Of a stretch of DNA of 64,000 nucleotides, positions 1-13,300 are shown in pieces. Positions within the stretch are counted from its first letter, which is position 1; each line of letters opens with the position of its first letter. The position numbers and the translations under genes were made by a program. The stretch is taken from the NCBI RefSeq assembly GCF_037975245.1, contig NC_092580.1, positions 6,052,501-6,116,500 on the forward strand, written 5' to 3'. Below the pieces are notes generated by a model, which worked only from the letters and a program-made list of their open reading frames with translations, made no database searches and was not told the origin of the DNA. The stretch comes from Apostichopus japonicus. Its lineage: Eukaryota; Echinodermata; Holothuroidea; Aspidochirotida; Stichopodidae.

Positions 1-1
1 C

Positions 2-655
2 GAGAGGTGTTAAAATATAAAGGTGGGCTGATCCAAAATATGACCTATCTTGGTTTCCGCTACAAGAACAAAGAACGAAAATAGGTGTGGAAGATAGAAA
101 CATAACACTTATAATTCCAAACAGAAACCCTAAAATCCAAGCGGTTATAATGCCAATGGTGACTCGTTTCCTTTTCTTTTTCTTTTCAAATGGATGTGTA
201 ATTGCAGCATGTCTCTCCAACCCGATCAAAGCCAGGGTGACCAATTGTACAGAGTAACTCATAATATGAAAGTATACTTGTATAGAACACATTACGGTGG
301 GGATTTCCCATTCGGCATGGCCAACCATAATTGCCATAAGTATAACAATCCACGATATCGGGGCAGAGAGGGTGCAGGTCATTAAATCTGCAACTGCTAA
401 ATTCATTAGCAGTGCGTTGTTGGCGCTACGTAGAGATTTGTTGGAATAGACACTCGTAAATACCATTAAGTTTCCCACGATCCCGACGGGTATGGACATT
501 GCAACAACCGTAAGTGATATCCACAAAAACGCTTCGTAGCCTTGATTGGTACAAGAATCGATTTGTTCCTTGGAGAAAGAATTCGTTTGGTTTGGAAAAA
601 ATGATATGAATGCTCTTCCACTGAATTCCTCACCGCGAAGATAAGAAGATTCCAT
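2..655 (-). CDS. Rhodopsin-class (class A) G-protein-coupled receptor, N-terminal 218 codons, runs off the left edge
   Basis: Read on the minus strand from ATG at 655-653, the frame is open to the window edge without an intron. Visible in order: an extracellular N terminus of about 42 residues with an NQT glycosylation sequon (N22); TM1 about 43-70 with the GN pair (N62); TM2 about 78-107 with NLAVADL (D90); the W116 and C123 positions typical of the first extracellular loop and the start of TM3; TM3 ending in LERHAAITHP, where E147-R148-H149 replaces the usual D/E-R-Y; a very basic second intracellular loop (KKKKRKR, 158-164); TM4 with W173 and P191; then cysteines 196 and 198, one of which would pair with C123. 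TM5-TM7 lie outside the window. The class A assignment rests on these family landmarks. The ligand cannot be inferred; peptide, amine or orphan receptor are all possible. The role would be plasma-membrane signalling through heterotrimeric G proteins. Confidence 0.88.
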   Translation of the reverse strand, partial: MESSYLRGEEFSGRAFISFFPNQTNSFSKEQIDSCTNQGYEAFLWISLTVVAMSIPVGIVGNLMVFTSVYSNKSLRSANNALLMNLAVADLMTCTLSAPISWIVILMAIMVGHAEWEIPTVMCSIQVYFHIMSYSVQLVTLALIGLERHAAITHPFEKKKKRKRVTIGIITAWILGFLFGIISVMFLSSTPIFVLCSCSGNQDRSYFGSAHLYILTPL

Positions 656-2330
656 AGTCAATATTCAACACGTTCCCTCGCCATTTTTAGATCCTTGTTT
701 CTATTTTGTTTGAGCCATTATAAGTTGGTTTACTTAAGTCAGTATTCAATGTATGTCGAAAAACAAAACTTTGCTTAAACTTAAACATAAACAATACATT
801 ACCTTAACAGAATATCGCTACTGTTCAAGATATATCACCCTTTCATAGAAGTTTCTTTACGAAGGCACTCTTGTATCAGATGTTATCACAGCTCATTTAT
901 TACTGCAATTTTATTAGTTCTCGTTCGATGAGGTCGATGCAAGTTCCTTTTATTCCCAACCATACCTATAACTCAAATGATAGCAAACGATTTCTTCTTG
1001 ACCACCGGTTTATAGGACAGATTCCTCACACGATATAAGCCCGGTTGTAATTTTGAAGCCCAAACTACTCTCAGCTCGACGCCATAATAGTCACTGTACC
1101 TTTGGCAGCATCCAGCTTCAAATATTTGTAGACCTGACTTTTCTATCAAGCCAGTCGCAATAAATTTTGGTTTATTTATTGCAAAGCTTGTGTTTACTCC
1201 AGACAATCGATTCCTAAAGCTCTCCGTCATTCCCATCGGAGAAATGGGCAAAGATAACGGTTCATCCTCGTGAGATGATCAAACAACCTTCAGCATCGTA
1301 TACGCTATTTGAATAAGATGAAACCATGGCAAACGAGTTCTGATGGCTCCCTACAAGAAAACGAATTAGAAATAAACTCGGTCGCACATCTTACGTTATG
1401 TGTGAGATTACAAAAGACCTGATTGGTGGGATTGTTCATAGTGTTGCGTTAGTATAGATAAACAAGCCAGCGATTTATATTGCAAGAAGTCTATATGTGA
1501 TATAAGAATGCGGTTTGTTCTTCACTGTAGATTAATCCACGCGTTATAAATGTCTTAGATGGAAGGCAACCGAACTTTCCTTTTGACGGATTTTTCGAAG
1601 CCGAAAAAATCAAATAGGTTAGAAAATCCGAGGGATGTGTCAACCGTTGTATGGAAAAAAAATAATTGGTGGATTTGCTCATGGATTATAGCTAAGGCAT
1701 GTTAACATTAACGGAGAGCACAAGATGGATTTGGATGCTAACGGAATGGCATTTGTATACCGTCTTTATGGATGGGATGCTCACTTGACAATATTTAAAA
1801 AAATTGTTTGGAGATCAATTAAAAGGTCGCAAATGCTTTTAATTTGGGTATATAGTGTTCCATGATTACATGGGCTCAATGACAGGTAGCAATGTGTTGT
1901 TTGGTGGTGGTTTCCCCGTATAGACTTATAAAATGTCACTTTGTTCGGCTTATCGCTTAAAATAAGAAGGTTAAAAGTTCACTGAAACATAAAAACACCG
2001 GTCTCATTGAATAAAAAATCCATTCCGAAGTTTGTTTTATGAAGAATATGAAACAGCGTCGTAATTACTATAGGCAATTGCGTCATACATTGTAACGAAG
2101 ACAGGCCTTATCTTGTAATCATTATAGACCGAGTCTCCAAGAAAAGTAATTTTAATGACTTAGAATTATTTTGACTTGGTTTTGCTTATCTTTTGAGTAT
2201 CGAGGACCCATATTATAAAGTCACTCTATTATATGTTTTTAACCGGCATAAAACACAATCCAATATCGTACTTCCTTACAGTAATGTTATAAGCAAATCT
2301 GATTGCTTCTTGTTACATAAGAAGAATGTA
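656..2330. other. Non-coding DNA upstream of the receptor gene
   Basis: This should contain the receptor's promoter and any 5' UTR. No clear TATA box or initiator was picked out. A 92-codon open frame sits on the minus strand at 973-1251 with a rather protein-like composition, but it matches nothing I recognise and has no convincing splice context, so it is not called as a gene. Confidence 0.5.
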
Positions 2331-2374
2331 CATATATATATATATAACTATAACTATATAACTATATAACTATA

Positions 2375-2415
<41 letters not shown>
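2331..2415. repeat. AT microsatellite with an embedded ACTATATA-like minisatellite
   Basis: An (AT)n run is interrupted by about five copies of an 8-9 bp unit related to TAACTATA, then returns to pure (AT)n. It is a simple sequence repeat without coding potential. Confidence 0.9.
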
Positions 2416-2499
2416 GTGAAATAGACAAAAGTTATTTTGCTATGCGCTTGGCTATCTGCCCCCTTCTTGGTTGGAAATAAACAAAGGCAGATTTATAAG

Positions 2500-3190
2500 A
2501 TATTCAGTAGCGTGCGCAGGATTCCAAAGGTGAGGGGGAGGGGGAAATACAAACTTTCCTAGACTGATTGAGATATAGGGGCTGAACATATGTGGAAGAG
2601 CCAAAGGCGAATCAAGGATTTTGTGATAGAGGGGTCTGCACTGCGGTCATTGAAGCCGACTTCACTAGGGTGGTCTGGGGTCCTCCCCCACCTTCCAAAA
2701 TATGTTAAACGTAAACGGTGCATTTTGAGGCATGTTTAAAATATCATTTAGGTCTTTATAAGTAACTCTAAACGGAAGGTTGTGCTAATAAAATATAACT
2801 TCAAACATGTACCCTAACTGATTAAGGTAGGGGCTTGAATTATGTATGTGTGGTAGGATCTGAGGCGAAGAGAGGTTGCTTTCTTGGCGCAATAGAATTC
2901 GTCTTCAATACAGGGGGAGGTTTGGGATCCTGCAATAAAATTAATCTTAAATGATTCATTCTGCAGCGTAGTTATACTATAAATTTGGTCTATATAGGTA
3001 GCCCTATAAACGCACGGTTTTGCTTATAAATACTTTGCGTCAGGTTTGAGAAAAGTGGGGAGGGAGATGATACATCTGTAGTAGTGGTATTCCCCCGGCT
3101 GAATGCATTAAACTCCCCCACTGAACCATTTCCCCCGACCGACGATCGGAGGGGGCATGCCCGCCCCCTCCCACTTGCTTACCTCATTGT
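2500..3190. repeat. Decayed dispersed repeat, two diverged tandem segments
   Basis: Two segments of roughly 230 bp (about 2640-2800 and 2890-3030) share a common order: a GGGGTCC/GGGATCC block, a GCATTTTG/TCATTCTG block, TATA(A/G)GTA, and AAACGGAAGGTT / AAACGCACGGTT. A further diverged copy of the same core lies at about 13530-13650, again next to a long C tract. There is no open frame. The class of element is not recognised; it may be a non-autonomous transposon or the untranslated part of a retrotransposon. Confidence 0.45.
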
Positions 3191-5326
3191 AGAAAGAAAT
3201 GATAAATACATTTGCGTGAAAGCATACAGAGAATAAGCTAGCATCTTATAGGCCTGTCAAAATCGGCTGGGGATAGCCTTGTTTAACTTAATTGTAATAT
3301 GGTAAACAATTTTTTTGGCATATACTGTCTCCCTAACCCCTCACTATTCTTTCTTCCTTATATCGGATGACGACACAAGCAGGTCAGTTCTTATACGCAT
3401 CTGTGGATCTTTGTTGCACTGTTTAAAATCTCACTGAAGGAAAAGAGTTGTGCATTCATGTTTGACAAGGGTGTCGATCCCTCCCCTCTCAACTTTTTGT
3501 AGCAAGGGAATGTTAACGCATTTCGCCCTACCCCCCCCCCCCCACCAACTTATTGTAGTTTGTGGAGTTTGTGGTCCCTGAAATGTTTTATTACAACCCA
3601 CACAACAATTTAAAGAGTGTCAGGCAGTTAAATGATCAAGCTTTCGTTTTGTATATACGTCTAAAAATATATAGGTCTATACTACAGAGAGGTTCAAATT
3701 TCCACATAACTAACACTCTTCTGGGGAGGGATCCCCAAACCCCGCCGGATATCCTCCCCTTCGTAAACGCTTTGGTAGCTTCTTTCGCGAACCACCCCCC
3801 CCCCCCCGCGCTCCCCCACATAAAGAAGCGAATCGACGTTCATGACTTTAGGGAAAGCACAGTATGTAAATTACCGTTACGTGACATTCCCTGCCTTATA
3901 TTTCAGGCAATACTACAGGTAAACTATAACCTTCATGGCACTATTCGTTTATGCATCAAGAGACTTTCCTGGGAAACACAATTTCTTCTGAAGTATATTA
4001 CAACTGTGACATTGCTCAAACGGACCAGTGCGTGGGCTTTCTCAACGTTTTAATTAATTTCTTTTCGATACACCAACGGTGACGACGGACCTCTTATACA
4101 TGTTTATAGATTAATTCAAGTTCGCTTTAGTCAATGTTTGCAGAAAACTCGTAGGCGAAATAGCGGTAATCTGCATGCATACATTTTGCGTAAAATCATG
4201 CAGTTGTTGCCTTGACTAGACTTGATGATATGAAATGTGTCATAAGAGGGTTACCGCCCGGGTCCGGGGATCAATTACGAGCCACAGGAAATATGTGAGA
4301 TAGAACGTATTTTCATAATATACTTACGGAAAATGAAGACCTCGAAAAGGGGACCCTACGATAAAACTGGCCCCGGGCCGACCGGGCTTTCGACTCCAAT
4401 GATCTTGACGTGCTTAAAACTATAAAGAGCCTGGCATTTACATATCAAATGATGGTGTATTTTGTTGGTTTGTATTTCAGAATTAAGGATACATGTAAAT
4501 AATTAATATATTGGAAAGAATATAAATTATATATGTTAAATGAATTAGATCTTTAAGTTCTGGTAAAGAAATCTTGGAATAAAGTTAGATATATTTTTTA
4601 ATCCATGTAAGCATATTTTTATTTCATATACAAATAATATATTAACTAAATATAGCTAAATTAACTTGATATACAACTATGTAATTAATTTGAAGACATC
4701 TTTATGATATTATAGTATTATTATACTATGATATTACAGGAAATATTCTAAAGCAAAACAAAAATGGTTTCAAATAATGATGATGATGACGTCAAACCCG
4801 CTTTGGAATTTCGATAGTATTTGTTCACGTGCATGATACATGTAATACTATTATTCATGGGTATAGGATATACCAGGATACTATATACCGTAATAGGTTG
4901 TGTTGGACTCTTGACAATCTAATTATGTTGAGCCATACATGTCTGTTACGACCCTGGCATTTAAAATGTGGACACAATTTGGCCCCCTCACCCCCCTCCC
5001 CACCCGTTCTTTACACCACGAAAGCTGCCTACGTACTTGATCATATATGAAGTTCCTTGTGGTTCATGTAGTACTGGCTTAATTCCATCTGCAGGTTGGC
5101 GTTGGCCGTGTTGACCATAAATATCATATGCTTTATTTATACAATGTTTCGCACAGATATATACTTGCATGCTGATGCAATGCAAGAATGAAAGAACACA
5201 TTATGATATTTTTTGCACTGATTTATTTTATAAATGCATACATTGTTTTCAGATGATATACAACCTAGTAATATCTAGGGTGATGCACACAGTAGGTCGA
5301 TCACATGAATACTAGAAAACCTTGAC
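3191..5326. other. Intergenic DNA with long C tracts and an AT-rich block
   Basis: Contains two uninterrupted C runs of 13 (3531-3543 and 3795-3807) that flank an accidental 163-codon open frame, and a strongly AT-rich block at 4440-4790. No gene is supported. The open frame has low-complexity proline stretches caused by the C runs and no recognisable domain. Confidence 0.5.
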
Positions 5327-5578
5327 GCTGGAAAATCGAACAGATATATTACCATAATTTGCTTAAAAAGTAGAATTAGCCTCTAGACTATTTTCTAAAA
5401 ACACCTGCTGTTGAAGTAATAATAAGCGCGATATACATATATGTATGTATGTATGTATATATATGTATATATATATATATATATAGGCTATATATATATA
5501 TATATATATTTATATTCATATATTTAATTTAAATATATAAATAGGTGTTTATAAAAAAGTCCTCGCCAAAGCAAATCT
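5327..5578 (+). repeat. Segmental duplication, copy 1 (unique arm, AT core, second arm)
   Basis: Begins GCTGGAAAATCGAACAG and continues for about 124 bp nearly identical to copy 2 at 5718. It then runs through an expanded (AT)n/(GTAT)n core and ends with an arm (5534-5578) containing ATAGGTGTTTATA and AGTCCTCGCCAAAGCAAATC, which recurs at 6213-6256. The two copies differ mainly in the length of the AT core. Confidence 0.85.
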
Positions 5579-5717
5579 GTTTAGTTTATTTACAATTTCA
5601 TAGCAGGTTGATATTTGTACTAAGCTATCAACAGCGCGTCGTCGAGACCACTGTTATAGATTAACTGATACAAATTCACGACAAATAAATACAAGGACAT
5701 CATGAAAGTCATCGAAT

Positions 5718-5835
5718 GCTGGAAAAATCGAACAGATATATTACCATAATTTGCTTAAAAAGTAGAATTAGCCTCTAGACTATTTTCTAAAAACACCTGC
5801 TGTTGAAGTAATAATAAGCGCGATATACATATATG

Positions 5836-5874
<39 letters not shown>

Positions 5875-5926
5875 GTGATATACATGTGATATATATATAT
5901 ATATATGCATGTATAGATATAAATAA

Positions 5927-5963
<37 letters not shown>

Positions 5964-6256
5964 TGTATAGATATAAATATATATATATATATATATATTT
6001 ATATTCATATATATTTATATATATATATTAAAGGGGTTGTCCATCTAATTTACAAGTGTGTCGCATTGTCAACATCTTAATTACCCAACTCAACATGGTA
6101 ATACTTTTATTGTTGATTTTAGGATGTTAACAGTATGAGTTACTAACATCATCGTGCCATTATGTGTGTGTGTGTCTGCGTTTGTGTGTAAAACACACCG
6201 GGTTTTTTTATTATATAAATAGGTGTTTATACAAAAGTCCTCGCTAAAGCAAATCG
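5718..6256 (+). repeat. Segmental duplication, copy 2, with enlarged AT core
   Basis: The left arm 5718-5842 matches copy 1 almost base for base. The core is longer (AT microsatellite 5822-6030 plus about 180 bp of other sequence including a TG-rich stretch near 6160-6190), and the right arm is 6213-6256. Both strands of the AT core give long accidental Ile/Tyr open frames, which are not genes. Confidence 0.85.
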
Positions 6257-9200
6257 TATACTTAGAGGCTTATTAGTGGTTCATTTTTACTGCGGTTAGA
6301 TAGAATTATCAAATTTGGTGTCGATTGCAGAACACATCAACATGGATGGAATTATGGAATCATAAACTTGACGAACTTGAATATTGAGTCACTAAAGGGA
6401 AACTCCAACGGCATACAATGTGGTACTTTAAGGGAAGTTTCTTATTGCTTGTTGAATGCATTTTAATTTGTTGTTCCTAACTCAAGTCAAGATTGTTTGA
6501 CGGTAAGTTGTTTTTGGTAGATTTGGCAATTTTTATTTTGGTCTTCAATTCTTCCGGAAGCTGATCACAAAGAGTGGTGTGTGATGCCATCACTTCAGCT
6601 GTTCTTTAATTTAATAATCTTGATGGTGTCGAAAATGTGATACATTTGGATTCTCGGCCATTTGGCTAAGATCATGTGTAGTATCTGTTCCCTTTCGAGG
6701 GGAATGGTGAAACACACCAGACGATGATCACACAGTCACAGTCCCGATGCAAGGGGACTGGGGTTGAGAGCGGATCAGTCGTTCGGTAGTTTGGTTTCGT
6801 GTCCAGGTTCTTTCCTGTGCGACTTTTCCTTAAAAAATGCATTTGGATTGATTGTATACCTGTCAGTGTATACTAGCCTATATGTATTTGCACGTTTCAT
6901 CAGTATGCATCTTTGTAAGATTATATTTTATTATATAATTATATGAATATCATTATCTAGGCCTAATATAATATACTTCTAATTATATAACTCCTGGTTA
7001 GAACGGTTTGTTGTTTGCACGATTGAAAAGTAACATTTTTGTACGCCAGTGAATGTTACATAATATTAGTCAAAGACGGAATTTTATCTTTTCATATATA
7101 GGGGATGAACGAGAACAGAGTGGAGGGAGAATAGGGTTGGGGTTAGGGGATTGGTTGTCATGGGACAAATTCTTTTCGAAAATTCTGTAGCCACTCCGAT
7201 ATAGATGCGTGAACTATTATTGGTTATCCTTTTCATATTTTTGTATGATATGGAAAAGTATGATTTACCTTTCTTATTAAACAGTTGAATGGCAGCAGGA
7301 TGACGTATAGTGTTAACATCACGTATTAAAATTAACGTGCAATCGAGGTTGCGACAGTATGATTAGATTTACAAGGGATCAAGATTCTCAAGACTCCTTC
7401 AGTTTATGCGATGAACATGCTTTCTATAAAGGTACCGGTAAGTTTGAATTAACACAGATTTATGGTTGAAATGCATGTTCATTTCAAATACCCTCCTCCC
7501 AACCAATTTGTAACAATTACCCCACCAATTACGAAGAATAGTTCATAGTTCCGAGTCCAGAGTTCAGAGTAATAATCCAAAATAAGCAAAATGGTTAAAA
7601 CTACATTAATTGTTTCATTCACCTGATTTACTGGTCGAGAGAAAATGAGCTTAACCATCTATCCACCTTCAGGCTCCCTCAACACTAACCTTTCCTCATT
7701 CCTTCCTCCCTAACTCCAATACCTGACACCCATCCCAAGCCCTACCCTCCCTTTTCCTTACCGCCATTCCTCAACTCCTGAATCTGTGACTTCAAAGATA
7801 GGCCCAAAACAAACAGTTTTGTGACTTCAGTTTTCAGTTTGGAGATACTTACACACATAAAAAGAAAAAAGAACCCTTTCAATTGAAGGAGACCTACCGG
7901 TATTGCTCAAAAAGGCCAGAAAGACCAAAATTTGTTATCCAAACTGTCAAATGTATACTCTGTATTTTACACTCCTTGATCTGTGAGAGACGGAGTCCGG
8001 CATCACACGTGTTGTGTCTGTGGTTATGGGACGGCCGTGGATGGGGTGGTGATATGTGTTTATAATGTTACCATTTACAGTACCGGGGATCTTTCCCCTT
8101 CTTCAGTTTCATGCATGCTATATTACGTGGTCAATATGGAATTCATGTGCATAGGTGGGATTAAAACTCACTTCATTTGGAAATTTTTTCATCGCTTTTA
8201 TATCGACCATGTTCGATCTTAAAGCAAATTTAGGTTACGTCATAACAAAAATCGCTATGACCTAGCTTCCTTTCAATGCCATTTCGTTCTCTCAATGAGA
8301 TTATGATGTTATTTGACAACCGTGACATATAATTATGTACCACCTATCGCCCCCCCCCCCCCACACCCGCCCTCCTCTATAATGTAATAGAAGACCTTTT
8401 TTCCGGAATGAAATAAAATATACTTTATCACTCACTTTAATCAGCTACGGTATTTTTCGTTAAACCTTGATCTGATTCTTCTCCAAGTTGCATGCAGTGT
8501 ACCGTACACAGCTCTAGCTCATATTCACGTGCGGTAATATTTTAATTCATGTGCCTTTGTATACCGCTCTGCATATTTAAAATTAGTATTTCTTTCTTCT
8601 TCTTGTATTACTTTCTCTTCTTGTGTTCAACAAACCATCATTATAATTGCTAAAGAAGAATTTTCATTTATGGCGTAATTCTGGGTGATTGAACACAGGA
8701 TTTATATTTCTTTGAAAGTAAATAAATAAAAGCAGTTCTGGATATAAAATATATGACTTTGCCTCCGGGCAGTGCTATAAACTGCTGCGATTTAAGACTA
8801 GTAGAATGGCATATCTTCTGTTTTTAATTATTGCAGCAGATTGGACCAATTTGAACTGTCGTAGACGTATCTGAAACGAACTGATGGCTGAACTTCTGTG
8901 ACTTAAAACTTGCTGAAAATGTATGTTTCTTTAGGTCTAGACATATCCTAATAATATTATCTATCGTTAGGGTACATTGTTTATTTTCATATTTGAAGTT
9001 GTATGATTGGATCTGGCAACAGCAGACTGCGGGATGTCATTATAACAAATTGAGCTGAAAAGTATCATTTTCTTTATATTGTACAAAACATTCATCCAAT
9101 CATCAAAATAGTATTTATCATGTTTCATAATGCTGAAATTTGAACATTGGCAACTATAAGCGAGCAAATCCAAATATATGTCATTTGAAAGACAATGCAA

Positions 9201-9869
9201 CAACAATATAATAATATAGAGTAAGTTTTGAAAGAAAAAACAAACAAACAACAATCATTCACCAAGATGACATTAAACACTTTACCTGATTCACTTCCTG
9301 GAGTATAAGGATGGGTTTATTGTCTGGTAAAATTTCAAATTGCAACCAAATCTATAGATTCATAGGAATATATATAGGAATGGAATTTGGATTTTCTCTT
9401 CCTTGTCCTGTATCGTCCCTTCATATTGTTTACCATCGAAATATCCCTACAGTTCGTACAGACGATTTATTAATACGTACAGATATAATACGTAGCGACG
9501 AATTAATAATTCGTACGAACGAAAAGGAATCCTAAGAAGAAATAATGAATTCGTAAAATATGAATGAAAATCCTTTTTCTATTTTTTTCCGAATGGCACT
9601 TCAAGGTTGACATTCGTATAGTCTCATGCATGTGTAGTGTAGGCCTGTATACTACATGTGTGTATAGTTCACATGTGTTTGAACTCACAGTAGGAGCAAG
9701 CCATTCATAAATATAGCGAATTAACCCTTATAGGAACGAATTATTAATTTGTAAGAACGACATTTAACGATTTCGACTAGCACTTTTGAACTTTCGTATG
9801 CTCATCATGTTTAATAACTCACAGTGATTTTCCACGGACTGACAGTAAACGACCAATCAGTCAATCACT
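6257..9869. other. Intergenic DNA, no gene seen
   Basis: Short accidental open frames only. Landmarks: a pyrimidine-rich strand at about 7660-7790, a C run of 13 at 8350-8362, and a small palindromic cluster near 9496-9512 (CGAATTA-A-TAATTCG). None has splice or domain support. Confidence 0.55.
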
Positions 9870-10345
9870 AAATAGCACCGTAAACGTGTTATATTGCCTA
9901 TTCATACATGCTGATGTCGAGATACACCGTAATATGTTCAATACACAGTAATGCTATCAATCATAATGTAGCACGATAAACATGCTGTAGGTATACAAGA
10001 CATGCTGATGTCGAGATACACCGTAATATGCTTAAATACACAGTAATGCTATCAATCATAGCACCATAAGCGTGTTGTAGTCTACACATAACATGCTGAT
10101 GCCGATACTACACCGTGATATGCTCAATATACCGCAATGTCAATCATAATATAGCACCATAGGCGTGTTGTAGTTATACATGACACGCTGATGTCGAGAT
10201 ACAACGTAATATGCTCAATATACCGTAATAGTATTGATATCGTAAGCTATCAATCACAACATAGCACCTTTATCGTGCTGTATAGCTATAAATGACCTGC
10301 TGATGATCAATACGTCGGTATGTTAGACCATACTACACCACCTTT
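9870..10345 (+). repeat. Satellite-like tandem array, about five units of roughly 92-112 bp
   Basis: The phrase CATGCTGATGTCGAGATACA and its variants recurs at about 9907, 10001, 10092, 10184 and 10296. It is followed each time by ACCGTAATATGCTCAATA-like, AGTAATGCTATCAATCA-like and TAGCACCATAAGCGTGTTGTA-like blocks. Spacings of the common ATGCTGATG word are 94, 91, 92 and 112 bp. More decayed units with CATACTGATATTGAGGTATACCG trail on to about 10455. Confidence 0.88.
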
Positions 10346-13300
10346 AAGTGCGTTGTTGTCATAAGTGGCATGGCATACTGATATTGAGGTATACCGTGCC
10401 ATGTTCAAGTTATATTAGACATACGGATATTCAAAAGTGACATGCTGGTGTTAAGGGATATCAGACTGATTTTTTAAGTAAGCAGGTTGATATATTTTCT
10501 AAAATTGTGAAACGAAAAGCACACTGGCAGTTAACACCGATATGCTCAAACCGAAAGCCAATCGTTATGTTATTACATATTGTGAATTATATTTATTTCA
10601 TTGCAACCACTGATGGACATTCATCGGAATTAGGAGAATCATTCTAGCTTCAAATAATTTACAAATTTGTAATATAAGTACAGCAATTCAACGTGAATAA
10701 GTTACAATGAGTACACAAACAAAATACAGTTTGAAGCACAATTCACATGTTCATTAAACCGTGCGCATTTGAACTGTTCCTGAAATGCGCATATCAAGTT
10801 GCGATATAATGTAATATAAAAGCATAATACATTCATGTCAATAATGACATACTGATTTTAAGTTTCAACATGCTGACAATTTTCCTAACACAGGCTGACA
10901 CATTGATATCCTAACATTATGACACAGATGAAGTTGCGTATTAGGCGCTGTAATTATCCAGACACTCAGGTCACATTGATAACATATTTTTGCCAAAGAA
11001 AGAGATTACCTAAAAGCGTGACGTACTGTACGTCACACCACTTACGACCTCATATTACATATTGACTAAGAGTGGTGTTATCCTCGTTCGTAACAGAGCC
11101 ATTAGAATGTACATATAAATGAACTCAGAAATGTACTTTGTGTCGATATGTTTGTACTTAAATTGTTTTTTTTTATGACAACGCCCATACGTGTGAAAAT
11201 AAAGAGGAAGCGTAAATTAGTTGTAAATAAACTTATATTAGCAGTAAGTGCAGCACGTCACAGTGTAAGGTAAATGCTTTAACAGAACACTATGTGTGTG
11301 CTCAGAAAAATAGTATAAGTTACTAGAATAAGAGGTTGTAAGAGAAAAACTCGTCTTCGTTAAAGGAATTCCGTGCTTTTTTCTTGGTCAAAATATATGT
11401 TGGAATGACTAATTATATATCTGACCATTTCTCAATACTTTAATTTATTTTTTACCGCCCACGCACCAGTTTCTTGTATCTGTATAGCGAGATCTTGACT
11501 TTTCTTACCCTGTGGAAATAATTGGGAGAGTTAGAATCATAAATGAGTTAAATGGATATAAAAACAAAATAATAAATTTGTGCATTCTGTGACAAATATT
11601 AGTACTAATTTAATTTTTTTTCAATCTAACGATACTTTTAAATCCGTTTTTTTAAAAATTTATCAAGAAAGGGTAACTTTTTATTAACAGTTTCCCTTAC
11701 TATTTGACAAAAGGGCCCTTTCAAAGAACAAAGGGCCCCTTTCAAGAATGTGTACACATCACGTCACTTGATCAGATTGATGAGAACCTACAAACACGTT
11801 AGATTGGACAATGCTTGACCAGGGTGGGATGAACACTTACAACTCAATTAGATTGAACGATGTGTAATCATCACGTCATAAGGTCGGAGTGATGTAAACT
11901 TGCATTGCATTTCTTGGTCATACTGATAAAATCTTACAACTCAGCCAAAGAAAACACAAAGTGTGCATCAGTTTGTTGTGCAAACTACATCAATAGCAAG
12001 AGGATACATGTCCTTCGCTATATATATATAGATATATCGCCTATATATATAGAGAGAGAGTTTGAAGACTTCTGACGTCATTAAATATATTATTAACCGG
12101 TTATAATCGATTCTGCAGCATCCCGTGTAAACAGGGTAATCTCATTATTCTTGCCCGGTAAAAGGAGGTCGGGCTGAGGTGGGATATAACAATAACATCT
12201 TTCATCAGGTAGGAATTCTGGGGTATAGAACTGAAGGCGACGAAAAGTTCCAGCAGAGTATAATTCCCGTATGAATATCCAGGAGTAGGAGTAAAGTTAG
12301 AAATTCTGGTCAGGAAGCCTTATCTTATTTCTACTAATACCCCTCCCTTACCCAACCTCACTCGACCCCGCCTTATAGCGATTATGCTAGCCTTCTTCCC
12401 ATCGTGGGGAGGTCTCTCCCCCCCCCACCTTTTTCGTGCATGTTTTTGTTATATTTCATAGTTGTCAGTTGTTTAATCCACTACAGTTGTTTATTAAAAG
12501 TATGCCACACTATGACTTAGCAAGAATATATATGAAAGCAATATGCATAGTAGTACATATGTAAGAGGAATTGCTTTATAGTGGCTGCTGATCATTTTTA
12601 AGGCTATTATTGTGCATAAGCTATATATACCTGAACGCAGAAGCATGGAGAGAGGAACACATCCAAAGAAAACAAAAGGAGACGAATTGAATATAATAAC
12701 AATGTAACTAAACAGTCAGTAACTTAGAATTAATTTAACTGTGATCAAATTACGATAATGTAGTTGTAAGTTTGTCATTCCTTTTAGTCCTCTTAAAAAT
12801 AAATTTATAATCCCCGGTAATATTTGGAAACAACATCCTGATTGAAACAACTCTCTCTTAGCAGATGAAAGTTGAAATGCTGCCTTCAAAAACAAAGCAA
12901 CGGTTTTCACAAACTTTTCTGTGTGAAACTTGATTGAATAGTGGCATTATCGACCATTCAGTACTCTATGAAATAAGTGTTTGGACAAGGAAGTCTTGAT
13001 TACATTGAGAGAAAACAATGCAAAGACAAATACCTCCCAAATGAAATAAAGCTTATCTATTGATTTTATTATACGGGAGTGACGTCAGCGAGGAGCTAAA
13101 TTGTCCTTACAGTGATGACAAATTTTGTTTTACATAAGCGTTTTATTTTAGCCACGGAAAGTAGAAGGTTGTAATTGCAGCAAAATTAAGAATACAAATG
13201 TTACGAAACTCACAGGCATCAGATGAGTATAAACGCAAGCATAGCCATCGGTGATTTTGTGGGTCAAAATCAATTTAAGTACGATACATTTTTATCTGTT

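Noticed and set aside
973-1251. 92-codon minus-strand frame upstream of the receptor
   Set aside because: It has a protein-like composition but no recognised family, splice sites or link to the receptor; kept only as a note in the intergenic entry.
3562-4053. 163-codon plus-strand open frame, the longest in the window
   Set aside because: It contains proline runs from C homopolymers, has no recognisable domain, and lies in repeat-rich DNA.
5755-6008. Long Ile/Tyr-rich open frames on the minus strand
   Set aside because: They are translations of the (AT)n/(GTAT)n microsatellite core of the duplication.
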